Below are positions 52,371 through 62,744 of a DNA stretch of 64,000 nucleotides, one piece after another. Numbering within the stretch: position 1 is the stretch's first letter; the number at the start of each line of letters is the position of its first letter. A program made the translations under genes and the position numbers. This DNA comes from Leishmania martiniquensis (lineage: Eukaryota; Euglenozoa; Kinetoplastea; Trypanosomatida; Trypanosomatidae). The DNA is taken from contig NC_090163.1 of NCBI RefSeq assembly GCF_017916325.1, forward strand, positions 379,501 through 443,500, given 5' to 3'. The notes beneath the pieces were generated by a model. That model was not told the origin of the DNA, ran no database searches, and saw only the letters and a list, made by a program, of their open reading frames with translations.

Positions 52371-53562
52371 AGCGGGAGACGTGAGGACGACGCACCCAGA
52401 GAGCTACGTGAAAGAAGCGAAGGAATGACGCGTACACTTTCTGATGATGGCAGCGGCACACTTTGTTGCCTCTGTGTCTTTCTCTCAAACCCTTCTGAGC
52501 GAGAGAGAGAGAGAGGGGAGGGGGGATCGAGCACGAGAAAGCGATGCCGGCGCCTCTGTACCGAGCCACAATTGGATTCTCCAATTCTATCCGTGTGGCA
52601 CTCCTGCGCTCGTGTCCGTTCGATTACCTCTTCTCTCTTCCTAGAGACCTTCCCCGCTTTGATCTTCAGTATTGCTCTCTCCTTTTCTTTAAACGGCGGT
52701 TTCCCTCAAACGGCGCTCACTTTCACCATATCTGCACCTCGCTGCATCGCTTTCTGCCTGTGCTCTCCACCATTACATGAGACATTCACGGAGGGAGGCT
52801 CAAGGCTCATCAGAGCTTCAAAGCTATCGCCGACCACTCGGCTTCTTCGCTTCGCCCGCCGCTCCTTTTCTTTCCTAGAGCACTAAGACCGCTGCCCGCA
52901 TGCGAAGGATGCGCCATGCTGCGGACGCACGGAACACCTGAAAACGTCAACAAAAAGGGAAAGCGGCGGCTACATACACGCGTACACCCGTCCTCTCTCT
53001 TTCCCTTTTCGCTTGTGCCACACACCGTGTGAAGCCTCGTGCTGCTAATTCTTCTACCGTCTTTCCCATCGGTGCGGTAGAGCCGGCGATCGCCTGCGCC
53101 CCATTTCCTCTGTCTGTCTCTCAGCGTGTTGGTCTTGGCTTCTGCTCGGGCGGATTCGGTTCACCCCACCACGAACAAATCCAAAACTAAAGAGAAATTG
53201 TTGCTGCCGAAGGCGAGATCGTTGGTGTACTTGCAAAGGCACTCGCATTGCTACCTCGAGGTGGGAGGGGGGAAGGGTGCATACGATCCGTGCAATGCCT
53301 TTTCACAGATTTGCACACCCGCGGCCGCATGATGTCTCAGCACCTCTCTGTGTGCAAGCGCACAGCCCTTTTCCTTCCTGCACAACGACCGTGTTCATGC
53401 GCTGTCCCAGCCATACCTACCCCCAAAGCACCCGAGCGAAAACAGCTGACGAGCTCCGAGAGCAAGCTGCTCTTCTAAAACCCGTGCGTCTGTGCTTCAT
53501 TGCCTTCAGCTTCGTCCCTCGCCCCGCACCTCCTCCCTACCGCGCTCTCTTTGCATTTGCAG
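52371..53562 (+). other. Intergenic spacer
   Basis: No supportable gene; CT-rich parts at 52640-52690 and 52995-53010. Confidence 0.55.
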
Positions 53563-53604
53563 CCCTCCTCTCTCTCTGTCTCTTTCCCACCTCGCGGAGC
53601 ACAG
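53563..53604 (+). promoter_or_regulatory. Predicted spliced-leader acceptor for the acyl-CoA synthetase gene
   Basis: The tract CCCTCCTCTCTCTCTGTCTC leads to AGs at 53598-53599 and 53603-53604, directly before the ATG at 53613. Confidence 0.65.
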
Positions 53605-53612
53605 CCGACGCG

Positions 53613-55838
53613 ATGCTACGCGCCCTCTCCTTCCCACTGCTGGCCAAGGTGCCCTATGCCACCCTGTTCGGGTACAACGGATCCCTCAAAAGCGTGTTTG
53701 AGGCCCCAGCAGCGAAGGTAGCGCTGACGCTTGAGGTGCCTGGGAAGCCTGAGGAGACGTTCACGTACGGGCAGCTGCAGCGCGATGTAGTAGCGATGGC
53801 AGACGCGATGGTGCGGCGCAAGGAGGCAGTGATGCAGGCGCGCGGTGAGACCTCGCTGAGCTGGCTGCAGCCAAGCAAGCCAGCGCACGTGCGTAGCGTG
53901 TTTGCTCAGGGAGAGCGAACACCGAGCTGTGACTACATGAAGGACACGGGCTTGTACACGATGTCGCTCTTGTGCAGCCCGGGGTATTTGTACGTTGTCT
54001 CAATGCTGGCGGGCTGGTCACTGAACCAGCTGACCATACCGATGTGCGCCTCTCACCGGTACAAGGACGAGCTCATGTACGTGCTGGAGCATAGCGGCAG
54101 CCGCAGCGTTGTTGGCGAGACGCATCTGCTGAAGGAGAAGCTCCCCGCGGACTATGAGAAGCTGTACGCTCGTAGTGCGGCGGACATGGAAAAGACCCCG
54201 CAGAGTGTCTCAGAGGAAGCAAAGCCAGACAGCACTTCTCCATTAGCCTCAAAGACGTTCTTTGTCGACACGGTCTATGACGCCACCCTTCTTCTTGCCG
54301 ACATCACTGCGAACCGCGAGGTGAAGGGAACCACCACGCTTGAGGCGGAGTGGCTACCACCGGAGGAGGGCGTCGGCTCGCCACTGAGGAGCGCCGAGGA
54401 TCTCGTGAAGCGCCTTGCCGACAAGCGGTCTGTCGCGAGGTCCCGTGAGCTGGATCGCATTGCAGAGATCGCGCAGCAGGAGCATCTCCACCGGAACCGA
54501 GCCCCCTCAAGAGCCGCCCAAGCTGCTGATTGTGAGGGTGGCGACGTGAACGGTGATGGCCTCTTCTGCTTCGACTCGGCGCACCTTGGCAGACTGAACC
54601 ACGTTTACCAGCGCTGGTTCTCCGCGCCGTCGACGCGCCCCACCGAGCACGATGACTGTCTCATGATGTACACCTCCGGCACGACAGCAAAACCAAAGGG
54701 CGTGGTGCACACTCACCGCAGCGTGACCAACATGGTCAAGGTGCTGCAGGATGCATGGGAGTGGAGAGACACAGACTCCATTCTGCATGTCTTGCCATGG
54801 CATCATGTTCATGGCTTGGTCAACATCCTCCTGTGTGCTATCACCTCGCATGCTCACTGCGTAGTCACGCCCTTTGACAACGCGGCGCGGGTGGCGCATC
54901 GACTAGAGCGAGGCGACATCACACTCTTCATGGCGGTCCCGACAGTGTACACGAAGCTCATCGATGCCGTGCAGCGCAAGTTCAGTCCAATTGAGAAGAC
55001 TGGTTTCCGAAAAGCGTGCATGGAGTCCGTGCGTCTCATGGTCTGCGGCAGCGCCCCCCTGCCGGTGCCCACGCTGAACCAGTTCCGCGAATTGTCAGGC
55101 CACACGCTGCTGGAGCGCTATGGCATGACAGAAATCGGCATGGCCCTCAGTCAGCCGCTCTACCCAATCGAAGACCGGCACCCCGGGACGGTCGGCTCGC
55201 CGCTGGCGACGGTGTATACGTACGTGCACCAGCCGGAGACGGCGGAGGCGATGGAGCAGGCGTCGGCGAGGAGGGCCGAGTACGACAAGGTGGGCGGACT
55301 GGGCATCGCTTCGGAGTCTCTATTCGACCGTTACTGGAGCAATGCGACAGCAACGAAGGAGTCAGTCCGGACAAACGCGGCAGGGTTGCGGTTCTTCGAC
55401 ACGGGCGACACCGTTGGCGTGCGGCTACTGGCGGGAAAGCCTGCAGTGTACACGATCCTTGGACGGTCGAGTGTGGATATCCTCAAGTCACGCGGGTACA
55501 AGCTCTCTGCGCTGGAGATCGAGGCGGCGCTGCTGGGGCGCAAGGATCTGTTCCACGAGGTGGCGGTTGTCGGCGCTGCGGACCCTGTGCAGGGGGACAG
55601 CGTTGTTGCTGTTGTCGCGATGCAACCGGAGGCGGCGAAGGAGCGCCGGATTGCCTTTGGCGAAAATGCCACGTCGCACGAGTCTGCAGTGGTGACGGAG
55701 GAGCTGAAGAAGGTTGCCCTGGAGCTGCTTGCGCCATACAAGTGCCCGTCGCGTTACATTGTGGTGCCGGGGATCCCGCGCAACTCGATGGGGAAGGTGA
55801 ACAAGAAGAGCCTGAAGATGCTGCTCCATCTGCCTTGA
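53613..55838 (+). CDS. Acyl-CoA synthetase, ACSF3-like (malonyl/methylmalonyl-CoA synthetase type)
   Basis: 741 aa AMP-forming acyl-CoA synthetase. The P-loop-like motif MYTSGTTAKPKGVVHTH is at about 352-368. A5 is ERYGMTEIGMALSQPL (about 500-515), followed by RHPGTVGSPL; this wording is characteristic of the ACSF3/AAE13 malonyl-CoA synthetases rather than of long-chain enzymes. FFDTGDTVGVRL (about 593) is the A7-type motif; GRSSVDILKSRGYKLSALEI (about 616) is the A8 hinge, and NSMGKVNKKSLK near the C-terminus carries the adenylation-half-reaction lysine. The reaction is acid + ATP + CoA to acyl-CoA + AMP + PPi; malonate is the best guess. The N-terminus (MLRALSFPLLAKVPYATLF) fits mitochondrial targeting. 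A hydrophilic insertion of roughly 130 residues (about 190-340) precedes the P-loop, explaining the extra length over bacterial MatB (about 500 aa). The start is fixed by the acceptor 9 nt upstream. Confidence 0.9.
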   Translation: MLRALSFPLLAKVPYATLFGYNGSLKSVFEAPAAKVALTLEVPGKPEETFTYGQLQRDVVAMADAMVRRKEAVMQARGETSLSWLQPSKPAHVRSVFAQGERTPSCDYMKDTGLYTMSLLCSPGYLYVVSMLAGWSLNQLTIPMCASHRYKDELMYVLEHSGSRSVVGETHLLKEKLPADYEKLYARSAADMEKTPQSVSEEAKPDSTSPLASKTFFVDTVYDATLLLADITANREVKGTTTLEAEWLPPEEGVGSPLRSAEDLVKRLADKRSVARSRELDRIAEIAQQEHLHRNRAPSRAAQAADCEGGDVNGDGLFCFDSAHLGRLNHVYQRWFSAPSTRPTEHDDCLMMYTSGTTAKPKGVVHTHRSVTNMVKVLQDAWEWRDTDSILHVLPWHHVHGLVNILLCAITSHAHCVVTPFDNAARVAHRLERGDITLFMAVPTVYTKLIDAVQRKFSPIEKTGFRKACMESVRLMVCGSAPLPVPTLNQFRELSGHTLLERYGMTEIGMALSQPLYPIEDRHPGTVGSPLATVYTYVHQPETAEAMEQASARRAEYDKVGGLGIASESLFDRYWSNATATKESVRTNAAGLRFFDTGDTVGVRLLAGKPAVYTILGRSSVDILKSRGYKLSALEIEAALLGRKDLFHEVAVVGAADPVQGDSVVAVVAMQPEAAKERRIAFGENATSHESAVVTEELKKVALELLAPYKCPSRYIVVPGIPRNSMGKVNKKSLKMLLHLP

Positions 55839-57175
55839 TGCGGTGTGTGTGCCGCCTGTGGAGGGCATGTCTGTGGCGGTGAGCGCGATGGCTCCGGTCA
55901 TGTGCTTGTGTGTGTATGAGTTTGTGTGTATGTGTGTGTGTGCGTGGTGGGGGGCTTTTTCTGTTTCTTCTGGTGTAGATGTGGCTCTCTGAGGCTCGGT
56001 GCGCTGCTGCTTCAGGTGCACGCTCAGCTTTATTTTGTGCTGCTCGCCTGATGGAGGTTGTGGTTCGATGGGCTGACATCTTCGCTGACGCTGCAGCGGG
56101 CGCCCATCCCCTGCTGCACTGATTCGCACGCATCGTGTCGCTCTTTGGTTTTCTGTCTCCCCCTCCCCTCCTCCTTTTTTAAGTCCCGCTAGCTCTCTCA
56201 TGCTCGTGAGGGCCATGATGCGCTGCGCAAATCTTTCGTACCTCCGCTGTTACAGAACGAGGGAAGCATGGTGCAGCTGTGGCAGAGGACCTGCTGCACC
56301 TAGGTCAGGGTAGAGGGTATAGCGAGTTGTCTTCACCACCACCAGCACTACCCCCTCTCCCTCCCCTCCACGTGCGCACGTGGAGGGTCGCTCACACAGC
56401 ACCAGGCGTTGCCTTCTCCTCATTTTGCGTATTAGCGCGGAGATGCTCCCCTTTTCTCTGCGTTTTGTTTCCTTCCGAGGTCTGCATGTTTGCATTTCAT
56501 TGGAACTGAAGAAGAAAACATCACAGTACCGTCTGCGGCGCCGCGATGGCAGGGGGGCATACCTGCGTGCGCGAAGCCCCCTCTCGCCGCCGCTTGGCTT
56601 GGCAGGCGTGCACGTATCGGTGGCTGTGCCGTGCAGGAAAGAAACGACTCCCTCCCGATAAGACTTGCCATATTCTAGCCCCACTCCCAATGCCACTTTC
56701 CCCTCACCCCTCTCATGACCCCATTTGAACAGCTTTCGCCTTCGCACCCTGGTGGCCCGCGTTTGTTACATCACCGCATTGCCGATCCACGCATGCGCAT
56801 ACCGTTGTATATGCGCGTGCCTGAGAGTCTCGGTATGGTACACACATACGCACACACACAAACGCCGCCGCCCAGACACGCATGGTGCAAGCATCATACC
56901 TCCTCCGAGGTGCAATTTCCTTTTCTTGTTTGGCCGCCGCCCCCCTCCCCTTTTTTGTTCCTCTGCCGCTCCTGTGCTCTGATCTTCATCCCACTCCTCG
57001 CCACTTCGCGCAGCCCATTTACTGTCACTGGAAAAGACTTGCGTGCGGCCCCTTCTTCTCCAAAAGAAGGCTTGACTGTTCTTGTCATCAGAGCGTCGCG
57101 TGCATGCTGGTAGCCTCCCATCCCACACCATTCGCGCTCGTGCCACGCAAGTGCCTGTCCTTGGCCGGTGTACTT
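55839..57175 (+). other. Intergenic spacer
   Basis: 1.4 kb without a supportable gene; a GT repeat at 55905-55946 and CT-rich tracts at 56330-56375 and 56935-56965. Confidence 0.6.
55905..55946. repeat. (TG)n microsatellite, imperfect
   Basis: TG dinucleotides interrupted by TATG and AGTT units directly after the acyl-CoA synthetase gene. Confidence 0.75.
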
Positions 57176-57214
57176 GCCCACCCTCCCCTCGGCACCTTCG
57201 TTCCCTTTACCGAG
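57176..57214 (+). promoter_or_regulatory. Predicted spliced-leader acceptor for the 1359-aa gene
   Basis: CCCACCCTCCCCTC and TTCCCTTTACCGAG, with AG at 57213-57214, 16 nt before the ATG at 57231. Confidence 0.55.
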
Positions 57215-57230
57215 TCGGCGTGAGGGGCTC

Positions 57231-60200
57231 ATGGCGGAGAACGCCAGCACAGCGCCGGCTGCTCCAGCTGCCTCGGAGAAGGCGTTTTCTGTCACCTGGA
57301 CCCAGGGCAACGCGCCCCCGAGAGCTAAGTCGACGGAAGCGCGGCGCGGTGTCAAGGGGCCTGAAAAAGACGCAGCCGGTGCTTATGAGTCTGTCGCCCC
57401 CTTCACGATCACAAGGCTTTTCGGCGGTCGTCGCGACGGTGGCCAAAGGGCGAAACCGAGGGAAAACCCTCAATCGACTGCACAGGACTTCCAGGTTTGG
57501 CTGACTCGAGTTGGGGAGGAGCGGGGTGAGCTCATGACGGCGCCACGGACGGACCTGTCCTTGTGGTTTCATAACGAGCGTCTCGCAGCCAAGACGCCGT
57601 TCGCGGCGGTGGTACCATGCCCAGTGCCACTTTCTCCGGAGAAAGCGCAACGGAGCGTGTCAGCTGTCGTTGGCTCCTTCGCGTTCCCGACGTTCTTTGT
57701 GCAGACAGTGCCGATGCGAGCGAAGCTGTCAGAGATGGCACGGGTGTTTGTTCAGCGCCCTGCTCACTTGCTAGAGGAGCTGCATTGCCGCGGTACCGAG
57801 GAGAAAGGCATGTATGCCTATACCACTGTGCCGTGCCACGGCGGTAGCGATGTGATGAGGCTCTTCAAGCGGTCACCCGCGCTAAGGGACGCCCTTCGTG
57901 ACGTTCCGTGCCTGCTGCTGAACGACTACTGTCCCCAGACACCTCTGTGCCTACGCTGTCTAGTTGTCGCCGGCCGCTGCGTCGCTGCGGAGGTGGTCTG
58001 CAGTGAGGTCTACGCCCCGCTGTTCGGCATTCAACCTCGCAACTCCCGCGCCCCAGCGAGAGGTGGGCCGGCCGGCGGCGCTGATGTGGGGATGGAGGCT
58101 GATAAGGGTTACCGCGCCTCAGCGGCTGTACACTGTCGCCCATCTACCACCTGGACAGGCGAGAATGGAAAGCACGCCGTCGTGCGCACGGCAATCGACG
58201 TTGTGGCGCACGGGCTGCAGGCTTACGTAGAAGACGTCTTTGGGCAATCGCTCGGAGGCGGCTCCTTCACGGCGGTCTTAGCAGCGGAGGTGAAGGGCTT
58301 TGACTCCACCGTGCTCGGACCGCAAGTGAACGGCCCGCCATTCTGGCCTGCGCTCACCCACGAGCCGCTTCACCTAAAGGCCTCGCCGTTTGATGAGAAA
58401 GGGCTGCGCTTTTACATCCTCTCACTGGGGCACGCCGACCCCGACCTATTCGAAAGCTTCTCGCCAGAGGAGCTGTACGCCATTTGCGAACATGTGGGGG
58501 AATCGGCCAAGCCGGGAACCGCTCTGCCGCCGGCGCTGCGTTTTCTCGACGGCCGCGCAAAGGAGCGTGCCACACCGCGGCGGTCAGTCCCGACACCATC
58601 CGCGTCGGCGCATCGTTCTCGGGTCGCGCCGTCGTCAGATAAAAAGGGGAACAGGAGCTCTAGCCACGACGCGTCCCAGCCGCCCCACAAGGCTGCTGGC
58701 GTTGCCCGTGGGGCCAGCAGCACCAGTACAAGAGCGGCCTCGGCGACCGCTACCCGCTCATCAGGTTGGACGCAGCGGAAGCATTGGCACTGCCCTCAGG
58801 GCGACGAGGCACGTGCTCCCAAGTCAGCAGAGCCACGGGCAGTGCCGGTGTCCCCGAACGTGCGGCCGCATCGGCCTCCGCTGTTGTCGAGCTCCTCATC
58901 TTTATCGACGGCACCTGTCACCGAACTGAGCGTCACCGCGCCGCACTCTGCCGCAGGTAGCAACGCAGCCCAACGGCATCGGAGGCCTAGCAACATCGAG
59001 GCGCCCATCTCCTCCCCTGCGCTCAAAAGAGGGGGCGCCACAGCGACTTCGCAGTCCGATAGGGGCGATGGAACGAGTGCTGTTTCCGGGAGCTGCCGTG
59101 CCTGCTGCACCCGGCTGCCGCCGCGCTTCTCTTCGTTCTCTCTCCCAGCCGGTGCGGCGGCGTCGGTGCCTGTGACGGGCGCTGAGGCATTTCCGTGTGT
59201 CCCGTCGCAACCCGCGAATCCGTCTGTCGCCTCCGCCAGGCCGAGTGTCACCGGGTCATCGCACTGTGCTCTGCCATCGACACAGGTGCGGCTGCAGGAA
59301 TCAATTGCGATTGATGTGATGACGTTTTCAATGACGTCAGCTAGCTCCACTCGATGCGCTACGCCGGCGGGCTGCTCTCACCCAGTGAGCACCGGAGACG
59401 CCAGCTCGCATTCCTTTCGCCTACCGGAGCGCCGCCTCTCTAAGGCTGCGAGCAGCCTCAGGGACGGTCGCCACGGCAGCGTTGCGCAGAGCGCCCCCCT
59501 CACAAGGGCGGCTGCGTGGAATGCGAGCGCGCACTCATCGCTGCCGCTTCCATCACGGTCATCCGCGATGGGTGCGGCTGCAGTGTCGGTCGGTGCATCC
59601 GACGCATCCGACAGGGCCGTGACACATGCCGATGGTGCGACGTCTGCCACAAAGTCATCGACACGCTCCACGGTCCTCTCCTCGCACAGCACCTTGACAG
59701 CGGAAGAAAGGATGGCGGCTGCCAGACTGGTGTTGGGGCAGACGACGACGGCGGAGGACATTGGCTCAGCATCGCCGCTGCATACAGGTATTCCTACAAT
59801 TGTGTCGCTGCATTCGCGCCTCAGCATCGCCTCTTCCTCGGTATCTTCGAAGCCATCGACGCGTTCATCGTACGCCGAACCGCAGCCTGGCGCGCCACGA
59901 CCGAAGGAGAGGACGTCGGTGCCACGGTTGCAGATCCGTAAAGCGGGAACACCAGCCGTGCAGGCGCCGTCGGGGGCCGGTAAGCGCGACGCGGACGAGG
60001 AGCCTATAGCCGAGCTTGGGCAGGCCCAGCTACCATCGCAGGCGCCCAGAGCATTGGAATGCGATGAGGAGGGGAACGCTTCCAACAAGGCGCCGGCGTG
60101 CAGGCAGTGCAGCAGCCATAATGATGATAAGGCCCTGAAAGGCCAAAGAGCCGGTGAGAGAAGTGAAGCGGCCGAGAGCGCCTTGTGCTCCTCCAGGATT

Positions 60201-61310
60201 CTGCCCTCTACGTCGCAGAGAAGCACAAGCGCCACCACGGCGCGCACCCCGCCAACGAGGATTTCCACAAGCTTGCTGTCACTGTGGCTCTCAGAGGCGA
60301 GCGGCGCTGAGAGGGAGGAATCCGCAGTCTCCACGTACATGGTGGGGCAGACGGGCAGCGGGGTGGGCTCAGCGTGGACCTCGTCGTGCTCATGGAACAA
60401 GACGACGGGAGAGGAGGCAGACACGACGAGCTGCCGTTTCTCCATGCTGTCGTCACGCTTCGGCATGAGCAACAAGTTTTACGCCGATGAGAGCGCTGTG
60501 GCGGCAGAGGCGGCCTCATCACCTGCTGAGGACGGGGCGGGGAGAGAGGCCACGTTTGCCATCGAAGGTGAGGTTGACGAGCATGAGTGCACCACGAAGG
60601 ATAACGACGCTTCGTCGACAGGGGTGCACACGAAGGGGTGTGATGGACAACCTGCTCGCCTCTTGCTCGACTTCACTGCCTCGGAGGGGAGCAAGCCACG
60701 CCCTTCTATTCCCAGCGTTGAGGGAGTGGAAGACACAAGGATGCCGGCAGCTGACTGGGCGTGTTGCCACGCTCGATTGCAGGAACCGGAGGACAGTACT
60801 CTGGATGGCGAAGAGGAGACTGCAACTACCTACTACTCCGACTACATCAGCCACGCGCGCGGGCGGTCAGACCTGCGGATGGTGAACTCGCTCGACTTCG
60901 AGAGCTGTACCTCGATCGCATTGTCTGGTGTTTCGAGTGAGATGACGGGGCGGTGGCGGTGGTTCGCCAGACTCGCCTTGGACGGGAGCCAGCGACCGCC
61001 GTCGAACGCTCCATCTTGCGCGCTCAGTGCCGGCATCGCTGGTACGTGCCACAAACGCGGCACCGGGTCCGAAACCGCACCTTCGCAAACGGCCCCACCG
61101 CTGGCACCGGCATCATGCAAGGCAGCAACGCCGGTACCAGTAAACGAGAAGTCCGCCAGTCCAGTCGCGGTGTCTGCGTCTGAGCGATACGGTGCCTTGA
61201 GCTCGATCACCGAGACGTCATCGTTTCGAATTTCATTGGCTCCATCGAAGAAGGGCTTTCACCTTTCGTCGTCGTCCTCACAGTGCTCAGTTGGCTCGGC
61301 CCTCGATTAG
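57231..61310 (+). CDS. Large hypothetical protein with a possible CDC123/D123-like N-terminal domain
   Basis: 1359 aa; start is the first ATG after the acceptor AG at 57213-57214. Residues of about 100-440 look folded; the rest is Ser/Ala/Thr-rich, low-complexity and presumably disordered. Within the folded part, a segment near 193 reads as Cys, Ser-Asp-Val, then Leu-x-Lys-x-Ser (PCHGGSDVMRLFKRS), followed near 229 by CLLLNDYCPQTPLCLRCLVV and AGRCVAAEVVCSEVYAPLF. This order resembles CDC123/D123 proteins, where a 'C-x-x-x-SDV-x-x-LLKSS' segment precedes 'LVLRKW...EFRCFV...ISQ'. CDC123 is an ATP-grasp-like chaperone for eIF2 assembly. Several expected acidic residues, such as the Glu before RCFV, are not obvious, so any domain may be divergent or inactive. 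No other motif is recognised. A role in regulation or scaffolding is possible but unsupported. Confidence 0.7.
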   Translation: MAENASTAPAAPAASEKAFSVTWTQGNAPPRAKSTEARRGVKGPEKDAAGAYESVAPFTITRLFGGRRDGGQRAKPRENPQSTAQDFQVWLTRVGEERGELMTAPRTDLSLWFHNERLAAKTPFAAVVPCPVPLSPEKAQRSVSAVVGSFAFPTFFVQTVPMRAKLSEMARVFVQRPAHLLEELHCRGTEEKGMYAYTTVPCHGGSDVMRLFKRSPALRDALRDVPCLLLNDYCPQTPLCLRCLVVAGRCVAAEVVCSEVYAPLFGIQPRNSRAPARGGPAGGADVGMEADKGYRASAAVHCRPSTTWTGENGKHAVVRTAIDVVAHGLQAYVEDVFGQSLGGGSFTAVLAAEVKGFDSTVLGPQVNGPPFWPALTHEPLHLKASPFDEKGLRFYILSLGHADPDLFESFSPEELYAICEHVGESAKPGTALPPALRFLDGRAKERATPRRSVPTPSASAHRSRVAPSSDKKGNRSSSHDASQPPHKAAGVARGASSTSTRAASATATRSSGWTQRKHWHCPQGDEARAPKSAEPRAVPVSPNVRPHRPPLLSSSSSLSTAPVTELSVTAPHSAAGSNAAQRHRRPSNIEAPISSPALKRGGATATSQSDRGDGTSAVSGSCRACCTRLPPRFSSFSLPAGAAASVPVTGAEAFPCVPSQPANPSVASARPSVTGSSHCALPSTQVRLQESIAIDVMTFSMTSASSTRCATPAGCSHPVSTGDASSHSFRLPERRLSKAASSLRDGRHGSVAQSAPLTRAAAWNASAHSSLPLPSRSSAMGAAAVSVGASDASDRAVTHADGATSATKSSTRSTVLSSHSTLTAEERMAAARLVLGQTTTAEDIGSASPLHTGIPTIVSLHSRLSIASSSVSSKPSTRSSYAEPQPGAPRPKERTSVPRLQIRKAGTPAVQAPSGAGKRDADEEPIAELGQAQLPSQAPRALECDEEGNASNKAPACRQCSSHNDDKALKGQRAGERSEAAESALCSSRILPSTSQRSTSATTARTPPTRISTSLLSLWLSEASGAEREESAVSTYMVGQTGSGVGSAWTSSCSWNKTTGEEADTTSCRFSMLSSRFGMSNKFYADESAVAAEAASSPAEDGAGREATFAIEGEVDEHECTTKDNDASSTGVHTKGCDGQPARLLLDFTASEGSKPRPSIPSVEGVEDTRMPAADWACCHARLQEPEDSTLDGEEETATTYYSDYISHARGRSDLRMVNSLDFESCTSIALSGVSSEMTGRWRWFARLALDGSQRPPSNAPSCALSAGIAGTCHKRGTGSETAPSQTAPPLAPASCKAATPVPVNEKSASPVAVSASERYGALSSITETSSFRISLAPSKKGFHLSSSSSQCSVGSALD

Positions 61311-61844
61311 GCGCCATCCTCTTTTCAGTCACTGCCACAGCGCACGACTGCCGCCGCTGCCAGGGCGCTCTCGACGCTCCACCATCGCTATGTTGCCAAC
61401 AGCAGCTGCAGGAGCTACGCTGCCTGAGGCTGCCACAGGGCCTCCGCCACCTTCACTGGAGAGAGCAGAAGGCAAGTGCGCCAACGATACAGCGAACTGG
61501 CGAAAGGCAGACAGGACGTTCACATGTGCAGCAGATCGCGATGCGGCGCAACGCAACGTCTGCATCGACGCTCTGGTCACATTGCGTGCGTGGAGTACGG
61601 CCAACGAAGAGGTAGAGCCGGCGGCTTCCATGCACAACCGGATAAGATGTCCTCGTCTCTTGCGCGCTTTCAATTCTCTGCGTTCCCTGCGGACGGCATC
61701 TCGATAAGTATGCGGAGTAGCCGCTGCGTTAGCTGCTGTACGTTGCTGTTGGCTGCATCCACACGGAGATGCGTTTCTCCTTCTCCAGGATGCCAGTGCC
61801 GGGTGATGCGGCTGGTGCTCCTCGAGCGATTTCACAAAGACGCA

Positions 61845-61871
61845 CATATAAATATACATATATATATATAC
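61845..61871. repeat. (TA)n-rich microsatellite
   Basis: ATATAAATATACATATATATATAT-type alternation shorter than 30 bp; the most AT-rich short stretch noticed in this GC-rich window. Confidence 0.8.
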
Positions 61872-62081
61872 TAGAGGAGCTTACATTGTTTCTTTTTTAC
61901 TGCTTTCCTTTTTTCCCCTACATTCTTTCAGTGCTCGTGTGCATGTGCGAGCGGGAAGCAAGCTCTGCGCCTTCCTGCTGACGCTGTGCGACCTTGTCCC
62001 CCCCACCCCCTCCACACGCACACGCACACATCCGCACCTCTTCTCTCTGTCCGCGCAGAAGAAGGCAGTCGCGCGCGTTCG

Positions 62082-62744
62082 ATGGGGTTTTCCATGTCTG
62101 CTGTTGTAGCTGTCCTTGTATTCGAACTTCGCGCTGCGGTCCTGACCTTGGCATTTGGCGTCGTGTTTCCGGCATGGGCTGGGCGCATGGCCGCTTGTGA
62201 GTCGGAGTGTGCACTGCTCTCTCTCTCTTCCCCTCCCTCCTCCACCACCGTTATTGGCGTGCCTGTGATGGACCACTCATTCCTTTGGGGGGCTGTTGTC
62301 GCCTGCTTGTATGTCTGGATTCGTTTGGGAGGCTTTCGAATTTCCCTCGGCCATGAAGGTGGTGAGTGCACGTGCCTGAGGTGCATGCACAGGCGCTGCC
62401 CATCCGCGTCTGCCCTCCCCTTCTTGATGCCCATGCAACATCCAAGGACGACGGTGCACCGCCTCATTCCTTTCCCCTTCTCCTTGTCAACAGCATCGTG
62501 TGGCTCGTGCTTACGCCTTTGGTCACGTCCCACTCTCGCTTCTGCGTCGGCTCTCTTTTACTATCGGTCTTGTAGATTTCATTCACGCACCTGTCAGCTG
62601 CGCCGACCTCTTTTTTTTTACCGAGCACAAAGCGACATAAATAAATTGAAAAAAGAACAAGAAAGCTGTACAGCGACGCCCTCTCTTTCTTCCTCATGCA
62701 CGCGCTCTGTCACTGCGCTGGGGCAAGTGTGTTCCAGGTGTTAA
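62082..62744 (+). CDS. Weak candidate: small membrane protein
   Basis: A 220-codon frame starts at an ATG 22 nt after a good acceptor (CTCTTCTCTCTGTCCGCGCAG; AG near 62058). The N-terminus is hydrophobic (MSAVVAVLVFELRAAVLTLA) and a second hydrophobic run (FLWGAVVACLYVWIRL) follows near residue 65. The rest is Ser/Cys/Arg-rich, and the frame crosses CT-rich DNA that produces Ser/Leu/Pro runs in any frame. No family is recognised. The acceptor and ATG favour it; composition counts against it. Confidence 0.2.
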   Translation: MGFSMSAVVAVLVFELRAAVLTLAFGVVFPAWAGRMAACESECALLSLSSPPSSTTVIGVPVMDHSFLWGAVVACLYVWIRLGGFRISLGHEGGECTCLRCMHRRCPSASALPFLMPMQHPRTTVHRLIPFPFSLSTASCGSCLRLWSRPTLASASALFYYRSCRFHSRTCQLRRPLFFYRAQSDINKLKKEQESCTATPSLSSSCTRSVTALGQVCSRC

